Positions 9,357 to 17,329 of a DNA stretch of 35,246 nucleotides are shown piece after piece. Origin of the DNA: an uncultured Prochlorococcus sp. (GTDB lineage: Bacteria > Cyanobacteriota > Cyanobacteriia > PCC-6307 > Cyanobiaceae); NCBI GenBank assembly GCA_902576415.1, contig CACGVZ010000015.1, forward strand, positions 1 to 35,246. The letters are read 5' to 3'. Each line of letters opens with the position of its first letter. Position 1 is the stretch's first letter. Below the pieces are notes generated by a model. It ran no database searches and was not told the DNA's origin. It was given only the letters and a program-made list of their open reading frames with translations. The position numbers and the translations under genes were made by a program.

Positions 9357-10439
9357 TTAACCGATAGCTGGAGCTGAAAGAGCTACTGTTGTAGACTCAG
9401 CTGCTGCTAGATCAAGTGGGAAGTTGTGAGCGTTACGCTCGTGCATTACTTCCATACCTAGGTTAGCTCTGTTAAGAACGTCACCCCATGTAGGAACAAT
9501 CTTACCGTTTGCATCAACAACTGACTGGTTGAAGTTGAAACCGTTAAGGTTGAATGCCATTGTGCAGATACCCATTGAAGTTAACCATACACAAACAACT
9601 GGGAATACAGCTAGGAAGAAGTGAAGACTTCTGCTGTTGTTGAATGAAGCATATTGGAAGATCAAACGACCGAAGTAGCCATGAGCTGCAACGATGTTAT
9701 ATGTTTCTTCTTCTTGTCCGAACTTGTAACCATAGTTCTGAGACTCTGTCTCAGTTGTTTCTCTGATTAGAGATGAAGTAACAAGTGAACCGTGCATAGC
9801 TGAGAATAAAGATCCTCCGAACATACCAGCAACACCAGCCATGTGGAATGGGTGCATAAGAATGTTGTGCTCTGCCTGGAAAACAAACATGAAGTTGAAT
9901 GTTCCAGAGATACCTAGAGGCATTCCGTCAGAGAATGAACCTTGACCGAATGGGTATACAAGGAATACTGCGAAAGCTGCTGAAACTGGTGCAGAGTATG
10001 CAACACAGATCCAAGGACGCATACCTAGACGGTATGAAAGCTCCCACTGTCTTCCCATGTATGCTGAGATACCAATTAGGAAGTGGAAAATTACAAGCTG
10101 GTAAGGACCACCGTTGTATAACCACTCATCTACAGTAGCTGCTTCCCAAATTGGGTAGAAGTGTAGACCAATAGCGTTAGATGAAGGAACAACTGCACCT
10201 GAGATGATGTTGTTTCCGTATAGGAATGAACCAGCAACTGGCTCTCTAATTCCGTCGATGTCTACTGGTGGTGCTGCGATGAATGCAACGATGAAGCAAG
10301 CCGCTGCTGTAAGAAGGCATGGAATCATTAAGACGCCGAACCAACCAACATAAATTCTGTTGTTAGTTGATGTTACCCACTCACAAAACTGTGGCCAACC
10401 TTTTAACAGCGAAGAACGCTGCTGCTGAATAGTTGTCAT
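9357..10439 (-). CDS. psbA: photosystem II reaction-centre protein D1
   Basis: Thylakoid core subunit binding P680, pheophytin, QB and the manganese cluster. The 360 residues carry a one-residue N-terminal offset from standard numbering. Seen here are Y162 (tyrosine Z), H199 (P680 ligand), H216 and H273 (non-heme iron), S265 (QB/herbicide site), and manganese ligands D171, E190, H333, E334 and D343. Residue 131 (standard 130) is glutamine, as in D1:1-type low-light forms, rather than glutamate. The C-terminal extension after A345 ([15 protein letters not shown]) is the part removed by CtpA. GC content is visibly higher than in neighbouring genes, as expected for a highly expressed gene. It has its own leader and terminator. 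Confidence 0.99.
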   Translation of the reverse strand: MTTIQQQRSSLLKGWPQFCEWVTSTNNRIYVGWFGVLMIPCLLTAAACFIVAFIAAPPVDIDGIREPVAGSFLYGNNIISGAVVPSSNAIGLHFYPIWEAATVDEWLYNGGPYQLVIFHFLIGISAYMGRQWELSYRLGMRPWICVAYSAPVSAAFAVFLVYPFGQGSFSDGMPLGISGTFNFMFVFQAEHNILMHPFHMAGVAGMFGGSLFSAMHGSLVTSSLIRETTETESQNYGYKFGQEEETYNIVAAHGYFGRLIFQYASFNNSRSLHFFLAVFPVVCVWLTSMGICTMAFNLNGFNFNQSVVDANGKIVPTWGDVLNRANLGMEVMHERNAHNFPLDLAAAESTTVALSAPAIG

Positions 10440-10502
10440 GAGTTCGTAAAGTATGTCTCTAAATTGAGACGTGTAAATAAAACGGAAAATAAATTCCGCT
10501 CC
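10440..10502 (-). promoter_or_regulatory. psbA 5' leader with two small hairpins
   Basis: The untranslated leader contains two tandem inverted repeats: GTCTC (10455-10459) / GAGAC (10466-10470) with a six-base loop, and CGGAA (10483-10487) / TTCCG (10494-10498) with a six-base loop. They start about 15 bases before the ATG. No clear Shine-Dalgarno sequence is visible. Leader hairpins of this kind could affect mRNA stability or light-dependent translation. Confidence 0.5.
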
Positions 10503-10508
10503 AAAGAT

Positions 10509-10538
10509 TTTAGACCAAAATCGCTAAAAATGTGTAAA
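10509..10538 (-). promoter_or_regulatory. psbA promoter candidate
   Basis: On the minus strand TTTACA (10533-10538) is separated by 18 bases from TCTAAA (10509-10514). This would start transcription near 10502 and give a leader of about 60 bases. The -35 matches the consensus at 5 of 6 positions; the -10 is weaker. Confidence 0.4.
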
Positions 10539-10627
10539 TATTTTTTCTTAAAGTAAATTTATTTTTTGGAAAATAGAAGAAAAGAACTTCCATGTCTTAA
10601 GATTTTCTTTGTTATTGAGGTTTCAAC

Positions 10628-10756
10628 TTGGTAATAATCGAATGGCTTCTTAACGGAAGAAGATCTAGAGAAGTAGTTTCCCTAAGAGAGGCTAAGCATA
10701 GAAGACTGCAATTAGAGGCTTTTGGAGCTGTTATTTATTGGAGTGAAAGAATTTAG
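10628..10756 (+). CDS. small conserved-looking protein of 42 residues beside psbA
   Basis: An ORF beginning TTG at 10628 and ending TAG at 10754-10756. It encodes a basic 42-residue protein that starts MVIIEWLLNGRRSREVVSL and ends AFGAVIYWSERI. GAGG (10617-10620) lies 7 bases before the TTG, and an in-frame stop at 10616-10618 rules out longer starts. Amino-acid composition is protein-like (balanced charges, W, hydrophobic spacing), unlike random AT-rich translation. I recall similar short proteins in marine picocyanobacteria but cannot name a family. It is divergent from psbA and below the usual length cut-off, so it is easily missed. Confidence 0.65.
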   Translation: MVIIEWLLNGRRSREVVSLREAKHRRLQLEAFGAVIYWSERI

Positions 10757-10874
10757 GTTTTTAAGGCTTAAGTGTTAGGAAAAAAAATAAAAAGTATTCA
10801 ATATTAAATAAACTTATCTATTAAATAAAAAATCCTTATTATTTTTCAGCAATATATTGTTCCGGTTTCTTAAT

Positions 10875-11780
10875 TTAAAGACTTTCAAACTCTTGTACCC
10901 ATTGTTTGTTGGAACAAATCACTTCTTTTTTTGTATAACTCATGGCAATTTTTTTTTCCTTATAAGCGACTTCTCCAATAAAAACAGGCCAAATCAATTG
11001 GTTTCCTTCATATTTTTGAATTATTCCTTGGCTATCCAGAAATAATGGATCTCCTTTTTTAATCATTTTCCAATCTTGGTTTATTCTCTCAGGATGAATT
11101 AGGCCATTAATATTTCCTTTTTCATCTCTTGGATAATCTATACTCCCTTGATGAACGTGAACAACTAATTCCTTTGGAAGTTCTAAAAGGTTGTTTTTTA
11201 ATTTATATATCTCTTCCCTTAGGGAGCTAATTATTAAAGTGAATCTATTTATGATTTTTGGATCATAAAAATTTTGTGCTACAGCTCCTATTTCAATTAC
11301 AAGACCACATGGCCAAGCTTCTACAAGAAAGCCTGTTTGAGCTTTATCTTTTTCGTGCAAATAAATAGGTAATCCAAATTTGTTCTGCAGTAATGCAGCT
11401 AAACAAAAATCTTTGAATCTCCTTCCATACAAAACAATGCTAGTGCCCATATTTGCAGTAGTAGTATGCAAATCGATTGCAATTTGACAGGGTTTAGATC
11501 CGTCAATTCCGAATTGATCTACTAAAAAATTGGCTCTATTAGTTTCATAAAAGCTATTAATATGTTGATCAAAATTCTCACCTTCTTTAAAAGATCTATT
11601 TAAATCTACATCTATATATCGGCACCCTTTTTCATAGGCAGCAGGATTACCTATGATGTACTCATACTCAATACCATGATTTAAACTATTTTCCTCTCTA
11701 TTAAATTGGTTAACTGCCCAAACAGGATTAATTTCATTCCCATGAGTGCCTGAAACGATAAGTATTCTTTGAACAGTCAT
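10875..11780 (-). CDS. aspartoacylase-like zinc amidohydrolase
   Basis: Member of the aspartoacylase/succinylglutamate-desuccinylase (M14-like) family, which removes the acyl group from N-acyl amino acids such as N-acetylaspartate. Zinc-ligand motifs are present: GTHGNE (H13, E16) and AIDLHTT (histidine near residue 104). The DVDLNRSF motif, with substrate-binding arginine, and the catalytic glutamate in VIEIGAV also match. Length of 301 is normal for the cyanobacterial branch. The true substrate in cyanobacteria is uncertain. It is divergent from the GST-like gene, with only 23 bases between start codons. Confidence 0.88.
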   Translation of the reverse strand: MTVQRILIVSGTHGNEINPVWAVNQFNREENSLNHGIEYEYIIGNPAAYEKGCRYIDVDLNRSFKEGENFDQHINSFYETNRANFLVDQFGIDGSKPCQIAIDLHTTTANMGTSIVLYGRRFKDFCLAALLQNKFGLPIYLHEKDKAQTGFLVEAWPCGLVIEIGAVAQNFYDPKIINRFTLIISSLREEIYKLKNNLLELPKELVVHVHQGSIDYPRDEKGNINGLIHPERINQDWKMIKKGDPLFLDSQGIIQKYEGNQLIWPVFIGEVAYKEKKIAMSYTKKEVICSNKQWVQEFESL

Positions 11781-11803
11781 TTTTCCTTTAAAAATAAAAT
11801 TTT

Positions 11804-12748
11804 ATGCAAAATAAATACCTTATTAAGGCCTCCAAAAAATTCTGGTTTTGGTTTTGGACCCAACTAATGAATGGCTTCGCACCGTCAGATTTATATGGTA
11901 ATTATAAGAGGCCTAAAGGTATAACAATTGATAGCGAATACGATATTAATAATCAGAATGGACAAATTTATTTATTAGTAGGGAATTCTTGTCCATGGTG
12001 TCAAAGAACTTTACTAATCCACGAAATAAAAAATTTATCTAAAAAAGTCAAAGTTATTTTTTTAAAAGCAGATCTTGAACATGGCGAATGGATTTTCAAT
12101 ACAAAGTTTAAAGGATGTATGAGACTGTCAGACCTTTACAAAAAAGCTAATAAAAAGATTATTTTTAGAGCGACATTACCTCTTTTAATTAGTTTTGTAA
12201 AAAATGAAGTAAATATTTTGTCTAATGAAAGTTCACAGATTATAAGAATACTCAATTCAATAACAATTGAATCAGAAAATCATTTTTTAACTATTAAAGA
12301 CTGTAATGAACAATTTTTAGATTTAATTAACAGCAGCATTAATGATGGAGTATATAAATGTGGTTTCGCCAGAAACCAGTCAGCTTACGAAAAAGCAAGT
12401 CAAAATCTATTCGCAGCTATAAATGAAGTTGAAAATTTACTAAAGAAAAATAAAGGGGACTGGATATTTGGTGAGGAGTTAACCTACGCAGATATTTACC
12501 TTTTTCCAACTCTAATAAGATGGGAGTTGATATATAGCAAACTTTTCAAATGTACTGAAAAAGAACTATCAAGTTTCGAAAAAATTATTGAATGGAGATT
12601 AAATTTTTTTAAATTATCTAATGTTAGTAAGACTTGTTTTGGAAATGAATGGAAAAAAGATTACTATAAAGCTTTATTCCCTTTAAACCCAAATCAAGTA
12701 ATCCCAGTATTACCATCGCTAGAGGAAATAATGAGATTAGAGTCATAA
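11804..12748 (+). CDS. glutathione S-transferase-like protein with CPWC motif
   Basis: The protein has a thioredoxin-fold N-terminal domain with GNSCPWCQRTLL (CPWC at 63-66). An all-helical C-terminal GST domain follows, including KGDWIFGEELTYADIYLFPTLIRWE, the N-capping/TYAD region of GSTs. The motif and 314-residue length resemble omega/xi-class (YqjG/ECM4) glutathionyl-hydroquinone reductases, but the ligand is not proven. About 25 residues precede the domain; the start at 11804 is the first ATG and keeps the tryptophan-rich segment FWFWFWTQLMNGFAP, which I think is conserved. An ATG at 11867 is the alternative. It is divergent from the aspartoacylase gene. Confidence 0.82.
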   Translation: MQNKYLIKASKKFWFWFWTQLMNGFAPSDLYGNYKRPKGITIDSEYDINNQNGQIYLLVGNSCPWCQRTLLIHEIKNLSKKVKVIFLKADLEHGEWIFNTKFKGCMRLSDLYKKANKKIIFRATLPLLISFVKNEVNILSNESSQIIRILNSITIESENHFLTIKDCNEQFLDLINSSINDGVYKCGFARNQSAYEKASQNLFAAINEVENLLKKNKGDWIFGEELTYADIYLFPTLIRWELIYSKLFKCTEKELSSFEKIIEWRLNFFKLSNVSKTCFGNEWKKDYYKALFPLNPNQVIPVLPSLEEIMRLES

Positions 12749-12874
12749 AAAACACTTAACATAATTTCGAAAAAAAATGATGTTGTAATGAACACTTATT
12801 TAGTTCATAGATAATGCAATTTCATTAGAAATTAACTATGTTATGTATGTCTACTAAAGTACGAAAAGCTTAAA
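12749..12874. promoter_or_regulatory. region upstream of the CP12 gene
   Basis: An AT-rich gap of 126 bases. It holds the inverted repeat ATGAAC (12788-12793) / GTTCAT (12803-12808) with a nine-base spacer, which could be an operator. A GATAAT at 12810-12815 is a possible -10 but has no good -35. Confidence 0.3.
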
Positions 12875-13093
12875 ATGAAATCCATTGACGAACACATCCA
12901 AAAAGATCAATCGGAAATCGAATCTGCAAAAGCAGAGGGCAATCTTCCAAAGGTCAGACATTTAACTGAAGAGCTAAAAGAACTTGAAGAATATAAGGAT
13001 CATCATCCTGATGATAAACATGACCCTAATGCCTTGGAACTATTCTGTGATGCCAACCCGGATGAACCAGAATGTCTTGTTTACGATGATTAA
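12875..13093 (+). CDS. cp12: CP12-family Calvin-cycle regulator
   Basis: CP12 is an intrinsically disordered protein that locks GAPDH and phosphoribulokinase in an inactive complex under oxidising (dark) conditions. This 72-residue protein has the C-terminal GAPDH-binding element ALELFCDANPDEPECLVYDD with the cysteine pair C58/C67 that forms the regulatory disulfide. The N-terminal cysteine pair of plant and many cyanobacterial CP12s is absent. The middle part (LTEELKELEEYKDHHPDD) occupies the place of the AWDxVEEL helix but is degenerate. The protein is very acidic. A strong terminator follows 24 bases after the stop. Confidence 0.9.
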   Translation: MKSIDEHIQKDQSEIESAKAEGNLPKVRHLTEELKELEEYKDHHPDDKHDPNALELFCDANPDEPECLVYDD

Positions 13094-13115
13094 ATTTTCT
13101 TTTGACAGGTAATCT

Positions 13116-13147
13116 ATAAAAAAAGGGCTCTAAAAGCCCTTTTTTTA
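13116..13147. terminator. bidirectional terminator between cp12 and the 60-residue gene
   Basis: AGGGCT (13124-13129) / AGCCCT (13135-13140) forms a 6-bp stem with loop CTAAA. A-run 13117-13124 and T-run 13140-13146 flank it, so it can end transcripts from both directions. The genes on either side converge, as expected. Confidence 0.9.
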
Positions 13148-13161
13148 TTTGTTAAATTCTT

Positions 13162-13344
13162 TTAGTAATCTCTATTAAAATCGGATGGACTTCCTGTCAG
13201 CGAACATACAACAGACTCCTCATTTTTCATTTCCTTGACTTCTACAATTGGTCTTCCCATTTTCTTAAGGACCTCAATATCTTGAATGGTTTGACATCTA
13301 GCTATTATTTTTCCTTGTTGATCAAAGCAACTATAGAAATTCAT
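13162..13344 (-). CDS. conserved small protein, function unknown
   Basis: A 60-residue protein: MNFYSCFDQQGKIIARCQTI, then a VLKKMGRPIVEVKEM stretch and a variable tail. Cysteines are at 6, 17 and 47. The N-terminal 40 residues look like a compact beta-alpha-beta unit. I believe similar proteins occur across picocyanobacteria but no family name or function can be assigned. It lies 86 bases downstream of obg on the same strand and is the last gene before the bidirectional terminator. Confidence 0.7.
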   Translation of the reverse strand: MNFYSCFDQQGKIIARCQTIQDIEVLKKMGRPIVEVKEMKNEESVVCSLTGSPSDFNRDY

Positions 13345-13430
13345 GTTTTGTTTAAAGAAGTATCTTATTTATGGCTAATTTTGATTATTAAATCAAGTGT
13401 ATTTTTTTACAAAAAAATTTTTAATTTAAG

Positions 13431-14414
13431 TTAGATCCTTTTCCATACTTCAGAAAGCAGTGAAGATAAACCTTTTTTTAAAGATGAAGAAATAACTAAA
13501 ACTTTCTTTTTAGATAAATCTTCTAACTTTTTAGTGATTATTTTCAAATAATCATCATCTATCAGCTCCATTTTGTTCAATACTATTATTCTCTCTTTAT
13601 CTAGAAGACCTTTACCATATTTTTTTAATTCCTGCTCAATTATCTCAAAATCATTTAAAGGATTTTCTGCAATTGAATCAATTAAGTGTACAAGTATCTT
13701 TGTTCTTTGGATGTGCCTTAAAAAATCATGTCCTAAACCTACACCATCAGCTGCTCCTGATATTAGTCCAGGAATATCCGCAAAAAGGCAACCATTACCA
13801 TCAATCTTTCTTACTACACCTAAGTTAGGTATTAAAGTTGTAAAAGGGTAGTTTGCAATTTTTGGACGGGCAGATGATAAAACGGAAATCAAGGTACTTT
13901 TTCCAGCATTTGGAAGGCCTATAATGCCAACTTCTGCAAGAAGTTTTAGTTCTAATTGAACCTCCCATATCTCTCCATCTTTGCCTTCAGTGAATGATTC
14001 TGGGGCTCTATTTTGATTACTTAAATAGTAAGCATTACCATGTCCACCTCTGCCTCCAATAGCAATAGTTAAACTCTGTTTGTCTTTAGTTAAGTCTCCT
14101 AAAATAATACCGGTTTTAATATCCCTTATTTCTGTACCGCAGGGAACTTTAAGAATTGTATCGTCACCTGAAGCTCCTGATCTCTTATTAGGACCTCCTT
14201 TGCATCCATCTTCAGCAATTATTTCACGTTTGAATTTGAAATCTAATAACGTTTGAAGATTATTATCAGCCATCAAGATTATTGAACCCCCTCTGCCACC
14301 ATTTCCCCCGGACGGTCCTCCAGCAGGAACGAACTTTTCTCTTCTAAATGAAACTATTCCATTTCCACCTTTTCCAGCTTTAAGAATAATGTTTGCTTGA
14401 TCAATAAATTGCAC
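13431..14414 (-). CDS. obgE: GTPase Obg (ribosome assembly)
   Basis: Essential GTPase acting on the 50S subunit. The glycine-rich Obg fold occupies residues 1-158 ([29 protein letters not shown] is positioned at 15-43 and diagnostic). The G domain follows: G1 GLPNAGKS (166-173), G2 FTT (191-193), G3 DIPG (213-216) and G4 NKME (280-283, where aspartate is usual). There is no OCT C-terminal domain, so the 327-residue length is that of the short cyanobacterial form. It lies 40 bases downstream of mutS2 in the minus-strand run from hemB. Confidence 0.97.
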   Translation of the reverse strand: MQFIDQANIILKAGKGGNGIVSFRREKFVPAGGPSGGNGGRGGSIILMADNNLQTLLDFKFKREIIAEDGCKGGPNKRSGASGDDTILKVPCGTEIRDIKTGIILGDLTKDKQSLTIAIGGRGGHGNAYYLSNQNRAPESFTEGKDGEIWEVQLELKLLAEVGIIGLPNAGKSTLISVLSSARPKIANYPFTTLIPNLGVVRKIDGNGCLFADIPGLISGAADGVGLGHDFLRHIQRTKILVHLIDSIAENPLNDFEIIEQELKKYGKGLLDKERIIVLNKMELIDDDYLKIITKKLEDLSKKKVLVISSSLKKGLSSLLSEVWKRI

Positions 14415-14454
14415 TTAATACACTTAATTAATTTTTTTCTAGGTAATTTAAATT

Positions 14455-16866
14455 TTATTTTATCCACGCAATACTGCAACCAGGTCCACCTTCGTTATTG
14501 GCAGCATCTTCAATCTTATCAACATAATTCAAACCTGATAACCAATTTCTTAGTCCTTTTTTTAATTTCCCTGTTCCAATTCCGTGAACAATCCATAGCG
14601 GTCCATGAAATTTTCTTATTTTCTCCTCAATCATTATTTCGGCTTCGTGAACTCTTAGCCCTCTTACGTCAATTGTATTTTTACTTGTCCTAATTTTAGA
14701 AAAAGAAAAATCTTCTCTTGTAGACTTGATCTCAATTTTTGACCTTTTAAAATTAGGCTTTTCTCCGTTAATACCTTCAAAGTCATTTACAGATAATGTG
14801 CTCCTAAATGAACCACATTTAATTTCATAAAAACCACCTTTTTTATCTAAATCTACAATTTGTCCCGTACTATTTAGACTTTTAATCTTTACAAAATCGC
14901 CTACCTGAGGGTTCCATGATATTGACTTTTCAGATTTTTTTTGGGTTAAATGTTCCCTCTCAATTTCCTTTAATCTTTTTCCAATAATTCTCGTATCCTC
15001 TCCATTAACATTTTTATCTCTTAATTTTTTAATCAAATCTATCACCTCTTTTTTAGCGGATATAATATGTTTTGATAATTTAGACCTTTCAATTTCCTGG
15101 ATTTTTTGAGCATTTATTTTTTGATATTCATAATTTCTCTTCAGTTCATCATGTAATATTTCAGTCCTTGCAATCAATTCTGCAGCAGCCTCTGCGGAAT
15201 TTTGTTGTTTAATCCTCTCTTCCTCAAGTCCTTTAATAATACTGTTAATGTTGTCAACTTCTTTTGGCTTTAGATAATTTGCAGCTTCATTGAGTATGCT
15301 TTCATCGAGACCAATTCTCTTTGAAATTGACAAAGCATTACTTCTCCCAGGAATGCCCCAGTTGAGTATATATTTTGGCTTCAAAGATTCCTCATCAAAT
15401 GCAACTGATACATTTTCAAATCTTGAGTCGTTATACTTTAAAGCCTTAATATCTCCATAATGTGTAGTTGCCAAAGTGATATCAGATTTATTTGCAAATT
15501 CTTTTAATAAAGCCATCGCAAGAGCACTTCCTTCAAGAGGATCTGTGCCAGATCCAATTTCATCTAACAAAACAACTGATAATCCTTTCTTATAATCAAG
15601 TGAATCTAATATCTCTTTTATGCGGGATATATGCCCACTGAAGGTAGATAAATTTTCTTCTAATGATTGATTATCTCCTATATCCACATATATATTTGGA
15701 CAAAAAGGGATAACAGGATTATTAGTTGAAGGTATCAATAATCCTGCTCTAGCCATAAGTAAAGACAAGCCCAAACCCTTTAAAGCTGCTGTTTTACCTC
15801 CAGTATTTGGACCTGTAATAGCTACAACCTTAATATTTCTATTTATGTAAAAATCTACAGCTACTGGTGGAGGGGCTCCTTTTTTCTTATGTTCCCAAAT
15901 CAATAACGGATGAGAAAAACCAATTAAAGAAATAATAGGATTTTTCTCAAATTTAGGAGTTTTACCTCCAATCCATTTCGAATATCTTGAACGAGTTAGG
16001 GCATTTTCTAATCTTAATAAAATGGATGCCATTTCAATAAGATTTTTTGAATTATCACTAACAACCTGAGACCATTTCTTAAGTAATTTAAATTCTTCTG
16101 CTGTAATCCTAGCCTCTAAAGAAGCAATCTTATTACCTTTAGTTACTACACTTTCAGGTTCAAAATATACTGTATTTCCTGAAGATGAAGAGTCATGAAT
16201 TATTCCCTTAAATTTATCTACATAATTAACTTTCACTGCTAAAACAGGCCTTCCATATCGATCTCCAATAGTAGTATCTTGCAAATAAATTAAATTCTTT
16301 TGAATAAATTTCTCAACTAATATTTTTCTTTCAAGTTTCTTAGATAAAAATTCTTTTCTAAGAATAGATAGTTCATTACTAGCATTGTCTGAAATCCTTC
16401 CATTCGATTCAATGCCTTTTTTAAAAATAGTTTCGATATTCTGATGGTCAATTAAATTTTTTGTGAATGATGAAATATAAGGCCTTTGCTCAAAATCTAA
16501 TAAGATTTTTTTTAAATTTCTTGCTGCAGCAATTGTTTTCGCTATTTCTAACAATTCAGAAGATGAAATTACGCCTCCCTTCGAACAAATTTCAATATTT
16601 CTACTAATATCAAAAACACCAGAAAAACTAATTGATTTATCTAAATTTTTTTCTAGCTCATTAATTTCAACAGTTTCATTCAAAAGTCTTTTAGATGCAT
16701 CGTATTCTGAAGGAATAACAAAATTTAAAATTGATCGTTTACCCATTTCCGTTGAGGCGAATGAAGATAAATGCGTTTTTAATGAATCCCACTCTAAAAG
16801 GTTTATAGATTCTTCTTCTAAGGTGTTATCTGAATATGATTTTTTAGAATAACTTTTCTCTTGCAT
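14455..16866 (-). CDS. mutS2: MutS2 family ATPase/endonuclease
   Basis: MutS2 lacks the mismatch-recognition domains of MutS and acts in suppression of recombination or in rescue of collided ribosomes. I choose the ATG at 16866 (MQEKSYSKK, 803 residues). A TTG at 16884 overlaps the upstream stop (TTGA) and would add six hydrophobic residues. Visible features are the core/clamp region (residues 1-330), Walker A TGPNTGGKTAALKG near residue 350, the Walker B LLDEIGSGTDP, the ATTHYGDIK switch, a long lysine/glutamate-rich coiled coil, and a C-terminal Smr endonuclease domain (about 725-803, DVRGLRVHEAE ... IVHGIGTGKLKKGL). All expected domains are intact. Confidence 0.95.
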   Translation of the reverse strand: MQEKSYSKKSYSDNTLEEESINLLEWDSLKTHLSSFASTEMGKRSILNFVIPSEYDASKRLLNETVEINELEKNLDKSISFSGVFDISRNIEICSKGGVISSSELLEIAKTIAAARNLKKILLDFEQRPYISSFTKNLIDHQNIETIFKKGIESNGRISDNASNELSILRKEFLSKKLERKILVEKFIQKNLIYLQDTTIGDRYGRPVLAVKVNYVDKFKGIIHDSSSSGNTVYFEPESVVTKGNKIASLEARITAEEFKLLKKWSQVVSDNSKNLIEMASILLRLENALTRSRYSKWIGGKTPKFEKNPIISLIGFSHPLLIWEHKKKGAPPPVAVDFYINRNIKVVAITGPNTGGKTAALKGLGLSLLMARAGLLIPSTNNPVIPFCPNIYVDIGDNQSLEENLSTFSGHISRIKEILDSLDYKKGLSVVLLDEIGSGTDPLEGSALAMALLKEFANKSDITLATTHYGDIKALKYNDSRFENVSVAFDEESLKPKYILNWGIPGRSNALSISKRIGLDESILNEAANYLKPKEVDNINSIIKGLEEERIKQQNSAEAAAELIARTEILHDELKRNYEYQKINAQKIQEIERSKLSKHIISAKKEVIDLIKKLRDKNVNGEDTRIIGKRLKEIEREHLTQKKSEKSISWNPQVGDFVKIKSLNSTGQIVDLDKKGGFYEIKCGSFRSTLSVNDFEGINGEKPNFKRSKIEIKSTREDFSFSKIRTSKNTIDVRGLRVHEAEIMIEEKIRKFHGPLWIVHGIGTGKLKKGLRNWLSGLNYVDKIEDAANNEGGPGCSIAWIK

Positions 16867-16880
16867 ACAAAAAAAAAGAA

Positions 16881-17267
16881 TCAAACATTCGATTGAATCC
16901 CTTCAGGAGGAACATAAAGCATCTCAAGCCAGTTTCCTTCAGTATCCTTCATATAAAAAGATGCTGTTCCATCTCTATGCTCATGTAAAGGACCCACTTT
17001 TACACCAGAATTTTTCAGATCATTTTGAATATTTTCCACTTCTTTTTTATTTTCAAAATGAAAAGCAAAGTGAGGTCCCGCAGCTTTGTAGCTGGGGCCT
17101 AACAACGCAAGTCCATCTTTCCCTTCACCCGCCTCTAAATAAGACCAATCTTTATCATCCCAAACCAAATTCATACCAAGCTTAATATAAAAAGATTTCG
17201 CCCTTTCGAGATTCTCTACTCTAAGTGCAATGTGACCAATCCTATTTACTCCTTGTGAAAACTTCAA
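16881..17267 (-). CDS. glyoxalase/dioxygenase-superfamily (VOC) protein
   Basis: A 128-residue single-module pair of beta-alpha-beta-beta-beta units (vicinal oxygen chelate fold). Typical signatures are RIGHIALRVENLERAKSFY (metal-ligand histidine near residue 12), HFAFHFENK in the middle and GNWLEMLY near the C-terminus, whose glutamate is the last metal ligand. It resembles lactoylglutathione lyase-like proteins, but specificity (methylglyoxal detoxification or other) cannot be read from sequence. It lies between hemB (62 bases upstream) and mutS2 (14 bases downstream) on the same strand. Confidence 0.85.
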   Translation of the reverse strand: MKFSQGVNRIGHIALRVENLERAKSFYIKLGMNLVWDDKDWSYLEAGEGKDGLALLGPSYKAAGPHFAFHFENKKEVENIQNDLKNSGVKVGPLHEHRDGTASFYMKDTEGNWLEMLYVPPEGIQSNV

Positions 17268-17329
17268 AACAAAGCAATTAATTTATTACTTATCTAAGAA
17301 TAAACCAAATTTTTATTAATAATGAGTTT

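Noticed and set aside
9899..10138. Two overlapping short frames inside psbA on either strand
   Set aside because: psbA has higher GC and few stops in other frames; neither frame has family motifs.
16867..16884. TTG at 16884 as the mutS2 start
   Set aside because: It adds only a hydrophobic ILFFC segment; the ATG at 16866 gives the usual MQEK-type N-terminus.
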